29,060 nt of DNA from an uncultured bacterium (GTDB lineage Bacteria > Cyanobacteriota > Vampirovibrionia > Gastranaerophilales > Gastranaerophilaceae): positions 1 through 29,060 of the forward strand of contig URRM01000012.1 in assembly GCA_900550295.1 (NCBI GenBank). The letters are read 5' to 3'. Each line of letters starts with the position of its first letter. Within the stretch, counting starts at the first letter, position 1. A model generated the notes under the pieces. That model ran no database searches and was not told the origin of the DNA. It saw only the letters and a program-made list of their open reading frames with translations. Shown here piece after piece: positions 7,022 to 15,120 of the stretch. Made by a program: the position numbers and the translations under genes.

Positions 7022-7180
7022 AAAAGAAAAAATCCCGTGTTGTAGCACTGAATGAAATAAGGAAGTTAACCCTCTTTTGATGTACTACTTTTTGACAATG
7101 TTTTAAAAAATAAAAATTACAAAGTTGTTTAATAGAAAAAGCCGTTAACCACGTTTAACATATCGTTGGGACGGTTTATT

Positions 7181-8209
7181 ATGAATAAAATTTTTATCAG
7201 CATAGTTTGTATTTTTGTTTTACAGGCAAGTGTTTTGGCTCAAAGTCAATCTTCTAAGACTTTATCAAAAATTGAGAATAATCTTTACGGTATTGAATAT
7301 TCTAATCAAAGTGATTCTGAAAGGCTTGATAGAATTGAGCAAACCGTATATGGCGAAAAGAAATCTGGAAGTGTTAAATCACGTCTTGCCGGTTTAGATA
7401 AAGATATTGCCTCAGAACAAATGGGTAAAGAGGTTACTCCTCGAAAATACGCTTTTACAAATGGTGAAGATGACGGAGATAATTTCTACTCTCCTAAAAC
7501 TCAACAAAACCAACAACTTGCACAACAACAAGAGAAATATATTGAACCTGAAGAAAAAGCAGATCCTGACATTGAATATCCCGTTGTTGATTCAATGGAA
7601 CAATCTGCATTCGGTAAAAATTACAAGCATATGGATATCAAAACAAGGGTTTCAAATCTTGAAAAACAAGCGTTTAGAAAAACTTATACAAATGATGATT
7701 TGGCAACTCGTGTGGACAGGTTAAAAGATAAATTAGCCTATAATGTACCTAAAAATTCGGATGAATTTTATTTTTCTCACAACGATTATTATCAAGATGA
7801 AAGTTATTTAGCTGACAATCCACAAACGCAATATCCTGACAATTATTTTTCTCCTCAAAATGTTCAACAAGAAAGTTACAACAATTCGGTTAATAATCCT
7901 GAAAAAGCTTGGGACAGACAAATCTCTGACCGTGACTTCCGTTCAAAATTGAATAAATTAGAAAAGAATGTATACAAACAAAGTTTCTCCGGTGATACTG
8001 TTGACAAGCGTTTAAGTCGATTAGAAAACACTGTTTTTAACTCAAATTTTAGCAAAGAAAGTGATTCTTCAAGGTTAAGTCGTTTATATGGCGCCGTTAA
8101 TGCACAAAAAGTTGCTAAAAAATATGATTCAAACGGTTTTCAACAAAAAATGGCAACAGCATTACAAATTGGCTTTATGGTTCTAATGGTGGTTGCAATG
8201 ATACTTTAA
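7181..8209 (+). CDS. Exported repeat protein with C-terminal membrane segment
   Basis: The protein is 342 residues from the ATG at 7181. A TTG at 7166 would add five residues, but the ATG gives a standard signal peptide (MNKIFISIVCIFVLQASVLAQ, cleavage near residue 21). The mature part has six imperfect units of about 22-25 residues, seen in three pairs near 25-75, 140-190 and 245-310. Each carries a core like L-x-x-[IL]-E-x-x-[VA]-[YF]-x-x-x-[FY], followed after about 10 residues by RL-x-RL-E, for example RLSRLENTVF. Gln/Asn-rich linkers separate them. The last 20 residues (ALQIGFMVLMVVAMIL) are a membrane segment ending at the C-terminus. No known domain was recognised. A surface or periplasmic coiled-coil protein anchored by its tail is the best description. 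Confidence 0.75.
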   Translation: MNKIFISIVCIFVLQASVLAQSQSSKTLSKIENNLYGIEYSNQSDSERLDRIEQTVYGEKKSGSVKSRLAGLDKDIASEQMGKEVTPRKYAFTNGEDDGDNFYSPKTQQNQQLAQQQEKYIEPEEKADPDIEYPVVDSMEQSAFGKNYKHMDIKTRVSNLEKQAFRKTYTNDDLATRVDRLKDKLAYNVPKNSDEFYFSHNDYYQDESYLADNPQTQYPDNYFSPQNVQQESYNNSVNNPEKAWDRQISDRDFRSKLNKLEKNVYKQSFSGDTVDKRLSRLENTVFNSNFSKESDSSRLSRLYGAVNAQKVAKKYDSNGFQQKMATALQIGFMVLMVVAMIL

Positions 8210-8295
8210 GTTTACAATATTTTAAGAATTCAACTCTCTATTTAAAAGCTAATAAAATCAACTGTTTGAGGTATTTATAAACCTATATGTATTTA

Positions 8296-8301
8296 TATAA
8301 T
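8296..8301 (+). promoter_or_regulatory. Candidate -10 element upstream of TPR-like exported protein
   Basis: A perfect TATAAT within TTTATATAATG. No recognisable -35 is found 15-19 bases upstream. A transcript from here would have a leader of about 50 bases with a small hairpin (GATTTT...AAAATC, 8313-8330) and an AGGGAG ribosome-binding site. Confidence 0.35.
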
Positions 8302-8358
8302 GTAAAAAAGTTGATTTTTGGTGCAAAATCATTAAAATTGAGATAGGGAGTACCACGA

Positions 8359-9447
8359 ATGAGAAAAAAACTATTACTTACATTAATAATTTGTATAATG
8401 ACTTTTATGGCAAACAGTGCTTTTGCTTACACTGAAGCTGTTACACCTCTTGTTGCACAAGCTATCAGAAAATACAAACAAGGTAATATTACCGGTTGTA
8501 TTCAAGATTTAACAAGATATGTACGAGAAAACAAAAATGTAGAAAATCAAATTGTATATTACTACTTGGGTATGGCATATACAAGAGCCGGATATCAAAG
8601 CAGGGCTGAATATTGTTATTTCAAAGCAAATAATCTTAACCCTAATAACACATTGGGTAAATATGCCGAAAGAGGTTACTACTGCGTAAAAGGTGATCCG
8701 GCATGTTACGCTCCTACGGAACAAAAGAAGGTTCAAGAGGCTCAAACTGACTTAGATAAATTTATTAATGCTCCATACGGAAACGGTTTGTCTGCCGATT
8801 TGAACAAAGAAATTGAAAGAAAAAGAATTGAACGTTTGAGAAAAGAAATGAATTCTGACGAAGAGTTAAATAAATATGAATTCAAAGATTTCAGAGATTT
8901 CGCTAACAAAAAAGGTTCAATTGAAACAAATACTTTAAATCTTTTAGCTCAAACTCCAAATTTGATTGCATCATCTCAACCGTCAGACGAAGATGTTTTG
9001 AAGGCTATTAGAGTTTTGAATGATGCCGGTTTAGGTAACATTGCAAAACAAGCTGAAATGGCTCAACAAGCTCAAAATTCAAGAATTGAAACAGCTCCGA
9101 ATAATAACGCTCAAGTTTCTTCTGCACCGGAAGTTAAAAGCGAATACAAACCTGACGTTACAAGAGAAGAATTCCAAAGACAAATGCAAAGAGATATGAT
9201 GACAGCACAAATGTCACAATATTCTCAACCTAACATCGGTATGCTTTTTGGAGAAAAAAACAGCAATAACAATAACAACAATAACAATATGATGAACATG
9301 TTACCATTTTTAATGGCTCAACAAGCTCAACAACAAGCAGGTGGTCAAGCTAACGGACAAATGCAATTTACACCGGAAATGTTGCAAACAATGATGTTTA
9401 GCCAAATGATGCCAAACTTAGATTTTGGTTCAGGTAACAACAATTAG
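8359..9447 (+). CDS. Exported TPR-like, Asn/Gln-rich protein
   Basis: A 362-residue protein with a signal peptide (residues 1-23, ending NSAFA). Residues about 27-115 form TPR-like helix pairs (AIRKYKQGNITGCIQDLTRYV; VYYYLGMAYTRAGYQSRAEYCYFKANNLNP), with two Cys in the following RGYYCVKGDPACY loop. The rest is low complexity: charged helices at 140-190, then Gln/Ala/Met/Asn-rich sequence including a run of eight Asn near residue 310 and many Met-Gln repeats. It probably acts in the periplasm or outer envelope as a protein-binding scaffold. AGGGAG lies 8 bases before the ATG. fliW starts 20 bases after its stop on the same strand, so it may head the fliW-csrA operon. The specific function is unknown. 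Confidence 0.72.
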   Translation: MRKKLLLTLIICIMTFMANSAFAYTEAVTPLVAQAIRKYKQGNITGCIQDLTRYVRENKNVENQIVYYYLGMAYTRAGYQSRAEYCYFKANNLNPNNTLGKYAERGYYCVKGDPACYAPTEQKKVQEAQTDLDKFINAPYGNGLSADLNKEIERKRIERLRKEMNSDEELNKYEFKDFRDFANKKGSIETNTLNLLAQTPNLIASSQPSDEDVLKAIRVLNDAGLGNIAKQAEMAQQAQNSRIETAPNNNAQVSSAPEVKSEYKPDVTREEFQRQMQRDMMTAQMSQYSQPNIGMLFGEKNSNNNNNNNNMMNMLPFLMAQQAQQQAGGQANGQMQFTPEMLQTMMFSQMMPNLDFGSGNNN

Positions 9448-9467
9448 AAAATTAGATAAGGAAGATT

Positions 9468-9920
9468 ATGAAAATTCAAACAACCAGATTTGGTGAAATT
9501 GAAGTAGATGATAAATTTGTATTTGATTTCACTATGCCAATTCTAGGCTATAACGAAGAAGAACAATTTGTAATGATTGAATCAAAAGAAGCATCATTAT
9601 TCAAGTGGATACAATCAACTCACACTCCAGACTTAGCGTTTCCTGCTACTATTCCAAGTTTCTTTGGTATAGATTACACATTTGAGTTACCGGATGAGGC
9701 AGAGGCATCTTTAGACGTTAAATCTGCAGAAGATTTAATTGTTATGAATATCGCTAAAATACCCGGTGATAATCCTAGAAAAACTACGGTTAACCTTTTG
9801 GCTCCAATTGTTTTTAATGTTAATAACAACAAAGCCGGACAAGTAGTTTTGAGTGGTACAGGGTTTGATGTTACTTATCCGTTGTTCAAGGATGAAGAAC
9901 CTAAAAAGGACGGAGAGTAA
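9468..9920 (+). CDS. fliW: Flagellar assembly factor FliW
   Basis: A 150-residue protein that matches FliW along its whole length: the opening TRFGEIEVDDKFVFDF and PILGYNEEEQFVMIE, FKWIQSTHTPDLAFPA, and the C-terminal core VKSAEDLIVMNIAKIP with TVNLLAPIVFN. FliW binds both flagellin and CsrA. When flagellin is exported, free FliW sequesters CsrA and relieves translational repression (known from Bacillus and Campylobacter). Adjacency to csrA, 3 bases downstream, supports the classical FliW-CsrA switch. AAGGA lies a few bases before the ATG. No flagellin or other flagellar gene is in this window, so the FliW partner protein is not identified. The tail (FKDEEPKKDGE) is acidic and short. Confidence 0.92.
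   Translation: MKIQTTRFGEIEVDDKFVFDFTMPILGYNEEEQFVMIESKEASLFKWIQSTHTPDLAFPATIPSFFGIDYTFELPDEAEASLDVKSAEDLIVMNIAKIPGDNPRKTTVNLLAPIVFNVNNNKAGQVVLSGTGFDVTYPLFKDEEPKKDGE
9906..9917 (+). promoter_or_regulatory. csrA ribosome-binding site with two ANGGA motifs
   Basis: AAGGACGGAGAG just before the csrA ATG contains AAGGA (9906-9910) and ACGGA (9910-9914), overlapping the Shine-Dalgarno sequence. ANGGA is the core of CsrA binding sites, so CsrA may repress its own translation. This is inference from motif only. Confidence 0.35.
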
Positions 9921-9923
9921 CAG

Positions 9924-10208
9924 ATGCTAATATTATCAAGAAAAAACGGTCAAAAAATTATTATTAACGACGAAATTGAAATTACAATCTTAGAGTCAAA
10001 ATTAGATAACTGTAAAATCGCAATTAACGCTCCAAAGGATGTAAAAATTTATCGTGAAGAAGTTTATGTTCAAATTCAAAACGCTAACAAGCAATCTGAC
10101 AATACTTCTTTAGAAGCTTTAGGCTCTTTGTCTGACTTAATGCCTCAAGCTAAAAAAGAGGCTCCCAGAAAGGTTATTCTAAAGAAAAATAATCCTGAAA
10201 ATAAATAA
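9924..10208 (+). CDS. csrA: CsrA translational regulator with C-terminal extension
   Basis: A 94-residue RNA-binding protein. Residues 1-57 are a complete CsrA fold: MLILSRKNGQKIIINDEIEITIL, then KIAINAPKDVKIYREEVY, with the RNA-contacting R6 near the N-terminus and the IYREEVY strand both present. CsrA dimers bind GGA-containing loops in mRNA leaders and usually block translation. The usual length is 55-75 residues; here about 35 extra residues form a Ser/Asn-rich then Lys-rich tail (KKEAPRKVILKKN) that is probably disordered. FliW regulates CsrA allosterically, and the two genes are coupled with a 3-base gap. Nothing suggests loss of function. Confidence 0.93.
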   Translation: MLILSRKNGQKIIINDEIEITILESKLDNCKIAINAPKDVKIYREEVYVQIQNANKQSDNTSLEALGSLSDLMPQAKKEAPRKVILKKNNPENK

Positions 10209-10211
10209 TAT

Positions 10212-10796
10212 ATGAACTATGAAGAAGCAAAAAATTGCTTAACCGAGATTAAAATAAAAGAATGCTTGCCTTTTTTTAAAGCTAACGGAATGCTTTTGGA
10301 GGAAGGCTACTGTGAGTTGCTTTCTGACAAATTAAACGATGCTAAAAGAACGTTTACGATTATCAGGGATAAAGATTTACGTGCGGATTGGGCGTATTTG
10401 CTAATTCAGTTTATGAAAAATTATATTCAATTTTTCCCATCATATTTGCAGATTAGAAATTTTTTAGAAATCGATATTGGGTTGCTTATAAAAGCAGGTT
10501 TAAACGAATATGTTGAAAATGTTATTAATTCTGCGGATATTTTCTTCCAAATTAATCAAGAAAGTTACAAATTTATTGCCAGAGCGCTGATAAATTATGA
10601 TTATTGGGAGGTTGCAAAAATATTTTTAAACAAAGGTGTTGAAAGATGTTACAATGATCCGGAATTACATTTTATTTACGGAAATTACCACTTGAAGCAT
10701 AACAACAGACTTCTTGCGTTACACGAATTTGAAACCTCTTTAGAGGTGCTTCCTGATTATTTTCCTGCTAAAAAAATGATTAAAGAATTATCTTAA
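10212..10796 (+). CDS. TPR-like helical protein of unknown function
   Basis: A 194-residue, mostly helical, probably cytoplasmic protein with no signal peptide or membrane segment. The C-terminal half resembles one or two TPR units (PELHFIYGNYHLKHNNRLLALHEFETSLEVLPDY); the N-terminal half repeats a weaker helix-turn-helix pattern (EAKNCLTEIKIKECLPFFKANGMLLEEGYCELLSDKLNDAKRTFTII). It follows csrA after 3 bases, so it is very likely translated from the same mRNA as fliW and csrA. There is no strong ribosome-binding site of its own, suggesting coupling. A role as an adaptor or export-chaperone-like partner of the FliW-CsrA module is a reasonable but untested guess. Confidence 0.7.
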   Translation: MNYEEAKNCLTEIKIKECLPFFKANGMLLEEGYCELLSDKLNDAKRTFTIIRDKDLRADWAYLLIQFMKNYIQFFPSYLQIRNFLEIDIGLLIKAGLNEYVENVINSADIFFQINQESYKFIARALINYDYWEVAKIFLNKGVERCYNDPELHFIYGNYHLKHNNRLLALHEFETSLEVLPDYFPAKKMIKELS

Positions 10797-10803
10797 TTTG
10801 CTC

Positions 10804-10836
10804 AAAAAAAAGGGCTAAACCTTAGGAAATTTAGCC
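10804..10836 (-). terminator. Intrinsic terminator of the phosphodiester glycosidase gene
   Basis: A stem GGCTAAA (10813-10819) with TTTAGCC (10830-10836). On the minus strand it is followed by a run of T's (A's at 10804-10811 on the plus strand). It lies 40 bases past the glycosidase stop. It is not oriented to end the convergent csrA operon. Confidence 0.7.
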
Positions 10837-10875
10837 ACATGCAAATAAGAAGATATGCTGTCTGAAGTAAAAATT

Positions 10876-12135
10876 TTATGATTTTAAATCGATTGTCAAT
10901 GCGTTTGATAATGCGATTCCGCCTTTAACTTTCGGCATATTTACAACTCGTCCGTTAACGTACATTACTGTAGAACCCCCACCGTCAAGGTTCATTGCGT
11001 TTGTACATCCGATTGATTTCATAAACCAAGCCAATTCTTTTAAAGTCAAACCGACAGATGCGCCTTCTCGTCCGTCTACTGCAACCATTATGAAGTTACC
11101 GTCTTGTGTGTAACCAATTGCTGTTCTTGGGTTTTTACCGCCGATTGCGCCAAGTTTTTGCTCGGTCATATCAACGAAAACTTCACCATTTTTTACCAAA
11201 TAAGGTCCGCCACTGATGATGTGTTTTACATTCTCCCAGTTTGGAATTGTTTTGATATCCAAGTCAATGTGTTTTGCTTTATATATTTTTGCAAGTCTTT
11301 CGTCTGGACCAACGATTACATAACCATTTTGAGGTATGGGCATTGATTGTGTGCCAATAGATATAATTTTACCCTTTTCTACGGCTATTTGTTTACCATA
11401 TTTTGGGCTAGGCGGCGCAAAACTTCCCCATTCAGGTGTGTATACAATAACGTGAGTTGAAAGCATTCTCGGTTGGTTAATGTTATCAACTTTAACGTTG
11501 CCTTTGAATGATTTAACTTGTGCATTAAGTTCCAATCTTGCCATATCAAAACCGTTATCAAAAATGCCCATGGCAACCCTATTATAAATAGGACCTGTGT
11601 ACATTTTTCCGTTAATCATTAAAGTTCCTAAAGGAACACCTGTTTGAGGTTTAAAATATGTACCGTTTATTGCAACAAGCGAATTGTTTTTTCTTGCTAA
11701 AGTTGTGATTGTTGATTTTGAAGCTAACCTTGAAGATGATAATTGGGGATTGATTTGTAAATTAGGATTTAATTTTTGATTTATTTCGACTACATTTATA
11801 CGTACAGGACGACCATTGATTGTTTTTGTTAGTTTGATGTGCTTTACGCCCAATGCAACATCATAAACCATTGAATTTTTATATCTGCTTTTTATGCTAT
11901 TATTGAAGTTTTTCGCTTGCTCTTCAATAGTAAGTTCTTTAATATCCTCTTTTGTCCTTGTATTATCTAACAGAGGAGATACAACACTTCCTTGTGCCAA
12001 TCTGACTTCTTTTGCAATAATTGGAGGGCTCTTAAAGAAGTTATTTGCAAGTACAACCAGAGCTGTTAATATGCTCAAATTGATTGCCGTCGCAATCATT
12101 TTGGGTGGGGTAAGTTTTAATGTTTTAGTATTCAT
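10876..12135 (-). CDS. Exported phosphodiester glycosidase family protein
   Basis: A 419-residue protein with an N-terminal hydrophobic segment at about 13-32 (MIATAINLSILTALVVLANNF) that acts as a signal anchor or signal peptide. The C-terminal two thirds is a phosphodiester glycosidase (NAGPA-like) domain. Visible features are VAINGTYFKPQTGVPLGTLMINGK, HIISGGPYLVKNGE, NPRTAIGYTQDGNFIMVAVDGR, LTLKELAWFMKSIGCTNAMNLDGGGST (DGGGST at 384-389) and a closing GGIALSNAL. This domain removes N-acetylglucosamine caps in the human uncovering enzyme; bacterial homologues include cell-wall or exopolysaccharide-associated proteins, so the likely substrate is an extracytoplasmic glycan phosphodiester. It is a single gene with its own promoter, a leader of about 190 bases and a terminator. 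Confidence 0.85.
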   Translation of the reverse strand: MNTKTLKLTPPKMIATAINLSILTALVVLANNFFKSPPIIAKEVRLAQGSVVSPLLDNTRTKEDIKELTIEEQAKNFNNSIKSRYKNSMVYDVALGVKHIKLTKTINGRPVRINVVEINQKLNPNLQINPQLSSSRLASKSTITTLARKNNSLVAINGTYFKPQTGVPLGTLMINGKMYTGPIYNRVAMGIFDNGFDMARLELNAQVKSFKGNVKVDNINQPRMLSTHVIVYTPEWGSFAPPSPKYGKQIAVEKGKIISIGTQSMPIPQNGYVIVGPDERLAKIYKAKHIDLDIKTIPNWENVKHIISGGPYLVKNGEVFVDMTEQKLGAIGGKNPRTAIGYTQDGNFIMVAVDGREGASVGLTLKELAWFMKSIGCTNAMNLDGGGSTVMYVNGRVVNMPKVKGGIALSNALTIDLKS

Positions 12136-12329
12136 AATTTCACCATAAAGACACAGCTACTAAAGGGTTCTCAAAGAAAACTCTTGTCGCTATTTATATT
12201 GGAACCAGAATACCTTTTTTTTGAAGAGTGGTGCGATTTTAAAAATGCATGGGGAATAACACTCTAGAGCGTTTCATAAATTGGGAAATGTATATCTTTT
12301 TCTTTGCTATAAGCTTTCGCTCTACTAAT

Positions 12330-12358
12330 ATTGTAACATATTTTTACATGTTTCTCAA
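12330..12358 (-). promoter_or_regulatory. Predicted promoter of the phosphodiester glycosidase gene
   Basis: On the minus strand TTGAGA (12353-12358, 5/6), a 17-base spacer and TACAAT (12330-12335, 5/6). The start site would be near 12323, giving a leader of about 188 bases before the ATG at 12135. Confidence 0.65.
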
Positions 12359-12375
12359 GTGGCTAAAAGTCACTT
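12357..12375. promoter_or_regulatory. Candidate operator palindrome overlapping the -35
   Basis: AAGTGGCT-AAA-AGTCACTT, 8-bp arms with one mismatch and a 3-base centre. It overlaps two bases of the -35 hexamer and extends upstream of it, a usual place for a regulator site. It might instead be a weak comEC terminator hairpin, but there is no T-run. Confidence 0.4.
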
Positions 12376-12440
12376 ATATCAATTGTTTTACAAATCTTAA
12401 TAGTGTAAAACCTACGATATTAAAGGGTTTAGTGTCTTTT

Positions 12441-14792
12441 TTACAATTTACGATATGATTTTAATTCTTTGTCGAAATAGTAGATTTGAGTGCCTTTTTT
12501 GCTAACTGAAACCTTTATTGAATTGTTGATATCAGTTCTTAAGACTTTTGATTTTCTAAGTACGTTTTGTGTAATGACATGAGGGTGGTTGAAATCGTTG
12601 TGTGCGTTTGAAATCAATACATATTTAGGATTTAATTCTTGTAGCATATTTTTATCTATCGTACCTTTTGCACCGTGATGTCCAAGTTTCAATATTGATA
12701 CGTCTTTCGGTAACTGATTTTTAAGTGTATTGTAAGAGATTAATCCGGCATCACCCATAAATAACATGATAAAATCTTTGTATTTTACAAGGGTGATAAT
12801 TGAACTTTCGTTATCGTTGTTTTTAATGTTTGCTTTGAAGGTGCGAATTTCAAAATCAGGTTCTGTATAAATTACAGAGTTGTTTTTCGCCAAAGTCAGA
12901 GGTTTTATTGTGTTATAGATTTCTTTCGATGTTTTGGAATTATTACCCAATTCGTTTACGTATGTATTTTTTATTTTTAGATTTTTATATAAATCAACAG
13001 CGCCACCTGAGTGATCGTTGTCAAAGTGAGTTATAATCATTCCTTCAAAATTCTTTATACCATGGTCTTTAAGGTATTTTAAAATTATGATTTCGGCTTG
13101 AGATTTTCCACCTTTGTAACCCGATTTTGCTGTATCGATTATGAAATACTTGTTTTTAGGTGTTTTTATTAAAAATGAATCAGCATTTTGTAGTGAAAAC
13201 GCAGTAATTTCAAGGTTTTTATTTGGAAGGTTTATTGTTGAAACTCCTAAAACAACGACAAGGTTTAGCATTAAAATAAGCGCTTTTCTTGAATATACTT
13301 TAAACAAAAGGGTAATAAGTAAAACTATTATGTAATATAAAATAACTTGATAAACGCTTGGGTGTGTTGTTTGAATTAGTGAATGAGGTAAATTTGCAAA
13401 GTAGGATGAAATTGCAACAAGTGCATTTAAAAATGGCGTTAAAATAAAATCAAAAATCATACAACTAAAGTCTGAAACAGGCTTTAGTATTGCAATAATT
13501 GAACTTACAAATCCGCCAAAAGAAATTAATGGTAAAAATAAGACTATAGAAATATTTGCAAACAGAGAATATAAACTAAAAGTGTTGAAGTAAAACATTT
13601 GCAAAGGTGCAACCCAAACTTGTGCAATCAATGGTACTAAAGCTGTATCTTTTACGCAAGCAATGATTTTACCCGATATTGTATCTCGTTTGCCGGTTAG
13701 AATACTTGCAGATACAAAAAGTCCGAAGGTTACTAAAAATGATAATTGAAACCCAACATCGTTTATATAAGCAGGGTTGTATATCAGCATTAACATAGCA
13801 ACCAGCGATAAAAGAGCAATACTATGCGTATCCCGATTGATTAACTTACCTGCCAAAATGAATAAAATCATTATAGTTGCCCTGATTACAGAAGCTCCAA
13901 GTCCTGCCATCATTGCATAAAGTATGATTACCAACATTCCGCTTAAAACGGTCAATTTATAAGGAATTTTGAAAAGCTTTCTCAAGAAAAAGAACCAAAA
14001 TCCATATATAAACGCAACGTTCATACCGCTTGCAGCTAGAATATGCAGTAAGCCGGAGTTTATAAAGTTTGTTTTGATATAATCAGGTGGCGCAACTGCA
14101 TCATCACCAAAGACAATGCCTCCAAGAATTTCTAAATTAGGACTTTTTAGATATTTTTTATGTGTGTTTAATATCTCAATACGTGTGTTATTCAAGCTTT
14201 GTAAAAATTTCCACTTAAAACTTAAATTCTTATCGAGTTGTTTAATGTCAGATTTTTCCGTATAAACAACCGTAAAGGTTCCAAAATTCTTTAAATACTT
14301 ACTGTAGTCAAATTGAGATGGATTTACGGCCTCAAAAGGTGTACGTAATTTTCCTTTTATCTCATAATAATTGCCAATCTTAAGGTTAGAAAAATCTTCA
14401 TCTTTTGAAGTCACAGTAACAAGTGTTTTGCCTTTATTCGTTTGAAAAAAGAACTTTGATTTATCTGTAAAATTACTGTTAGGAATGCTTACAATTTGTC
14501 CTGAAAGTGAAATATTCTTTTGAGGAGCTATTTCTAAAAGTTCATCCGAGTTTTTAAGTCTGAAAGTACAATTGAAAAATGCAAAGTAAAATATAAAAAT
14601 CCAAAATAACACAAGTTTGGGAGAAATGAAGTTTTTAAAAATCCCAACAATAGCGCAAAGTGACAAAATAACACTCAACAAAATTGCAAGGTTAGTGAAA
14701 TACGCAAAAACACCCATAATATAGATGAGTGCTGTAATAAACATCACAAAATTTTTGTTTTGAATAGTGAAATTAAGTATTTGTCTTAACAT
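12441..14792 (-). CDS. comEC: ComEC/Rec2 DNA uptake channel
   Basis: The protein is 783 residues from the ATG at 14792; a TTG three codons earlier is the only alternative. The order of domains is that of full-length ComEC: N-terminal membrane helices (about 10-80), a DUF4131/OB-fold periplasmic part (about 85-190), the competence domain with many helices (about 215-500, including GLLHILAASGMNVAFIYGF and MMAGLGASVIRATIMIL), and a C-terminal metallo-beta-lactamase domain (about 520-775) with the metal motif THFDNDHSGG near 588 and LKLGHHGAKG. ComEC passes single-stranded DNA through the inner membrane during natural transformation. No other competence gene is in the window. Its start overlaps the XRE-regulator gene by 20 bases, so the two are co-transcribed. 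Confidence 0.93.
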   Translation of the reverse strand: MLRQILNFTIQNKNFVMFITALIYIMGVFAYFTNLAILLSVILSLCAIVGIFKNFISPKLVLFWIFIFYFAFFNCTFRLKNSDELLEIAPQKNISLSGQIVSIPNSNFTDKSKFFFQTNKGKTLVTVTSKDEDFSNLKIGNYYEIKGKLRTPFEAVNPSQFDYSKYLKNFGTFTVVYTEKSDIKQLDKNLSFKWKFLQSLNNTRIEILNTHKKYLKSPNLEILGGIVFGDDAVAPPDYIKTNFINSGLLHILAASGMNVAFIYGFWFFFLRKLFKIPYKLTVLSGMLVIILYAMMAGLGASVIRATIMILFILAGKLINRDTHSIALLSLVAMLMLIYNPAYINDVGFQLSFLVTFGLFVSASILTGKRDTISGKIIACVKDTALVPLIAQVWVAPLQMFYFNTFSLYSLFANISIVLFLPLISFGGFVSSIIAILKPVSDFSCMIFDFILTPFLNALVAISSYFANLPHSLIQTTHPSVYQVILYYIIVLLITLLFKVYSRKALILMLNLVVVLGVSTINLPNKNLEITAFSLQNADSFLIKTPKNKYFIIDTAKSGYKGGKSQAEIIILKYLKDHGIKNFEGMIITHFDNDHSGGAVDLYKNLKIKNTYVNELGNNSKTSKEIYNTIKPLTLAKNNSVIYTEPDFEIRTFKANIKNNDNESSIITLVKYKDFIMLFMGDAGLISYNTLKNQLPKDVSILKLGHHGAKGTIDKNMLQELNPKYVLISNAHNDFNHPHVITQNVLRKSKVLRTDINNSIKVSVSKKGTQIYYFDKELKSYRKL

Positions 14793-15006
14793 ATTCTTCA
14801 AAATCTTTTAAAAACTCTGACGGAGTTTGATTATAAAATTTGGCAATTTTTATGAGTGCTTCAAGTGAAATTTTTCTTTGTCCCGACTCATATCTTGATA
14901 AAGATGCGGGTTCAATTTCAGCATCAAAGCAAAATTTGTTTAATGAATAATTTTCGTCAAGCCTTCTTTTCTTTGTATATTTAGCCAAATTTTCTATATA
15001 AGTCAT
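14773..15006 (-). CDS. Small XRE-family HTH regulator
   Basis: The protein is 77 residues from the ATG at 15006. A TTG at 15063 would add 19 residues unlike the family, so the ATG is preferred although neither has a good ribosome-binding site. It is almost entirely a helix-turn-helix of the XRE/Cro type: IENLAKYTKKRRLDENYSLNKF, then the recognition region FCFDAEIEPASLSRYESGQRKISLEALIKIAKFYNQTPSEFL. The pattern (SLSRYE.GQR) is typical, and no ligand domain follows. It lies directly upstream of comEC with a 20-base overlap, which makes it a candidate regulator of competence or of its own operon. It is divergent from csoR. Confidence 0.8.
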   Translation of the reverse strand: MTYIENLAKYTKKRRLDENYSLNKFCFDAEIEPASLSRYESGQRKISLEALIKIAKFYNQTPSEFLKDFEEYVKTNT

Positions 15007-15091
15007 AGAAAAATTATGTATTGATTTTTGGTAATTATCATTGACTAATGGTAATATAATCAAGTATAAAGTTTTTTATATACACTACCAC

Positions 15092-15120
15092 TTGACAAAT
15101 CATGTTAACAGAGTAATAAT
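15092..15120 (+). promoter_or_regulatory. Promoter of the metal-efflux operon
   Basis: A perfect TTGACA (15092-15097), a 17-base spacer and AATAAT (15115-15120). The start site would fall at about 15127, inside the G-rich operator that follows directly. Confidence 0.75.

Larger units (their letters stand above)
6815..7180. other. Repeat-rich noncoding spacer
   Basis: About 365 bases with no credible gene. It contains an 18-bp inverted repeat, two runs of an 8-bp direct repeat and a central GC-rich palindrome, each listed separately. The last 100 bases before the next gene show nothing further. Confidence 0.6.
12136..12440 (-). other. Long 5' leader and promoter region
   Basis: About 305 bases between comEC and the glycosidase gene, both minus. 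They hold a strong predicted promoter with an overlapping palindrome and a long untranslated leader. I could not match the leader to a known riboswitch. The open frame on the plus strand here has no ribosome-binding site and no recognisable protein. Confidence 0.5.

Noticed and set aside
6874..7080. Open frame of 68 codons in the repeat-rich spacer
   Set aside because: Its codons are the 8-bp repeats and the palindrome read through; there is no ribosome-binding site and no protein-like composition.
8295..8358. Possible riboswitch before the exported TPR-like gene
   Set aside because: Only one 6-bp AT-rich hairpin can be drawn; no conserved core of a known class is visible.
12249..12458. A 69-codon open frame on the plus strand between comEC and the glycosidase gene
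   Set aside because: It has no ribosome-binding site, an aromatic/Asn-rich composition typical of random AT-rich DNA, and lies over the predicted promoter and comEC end on the other strand.
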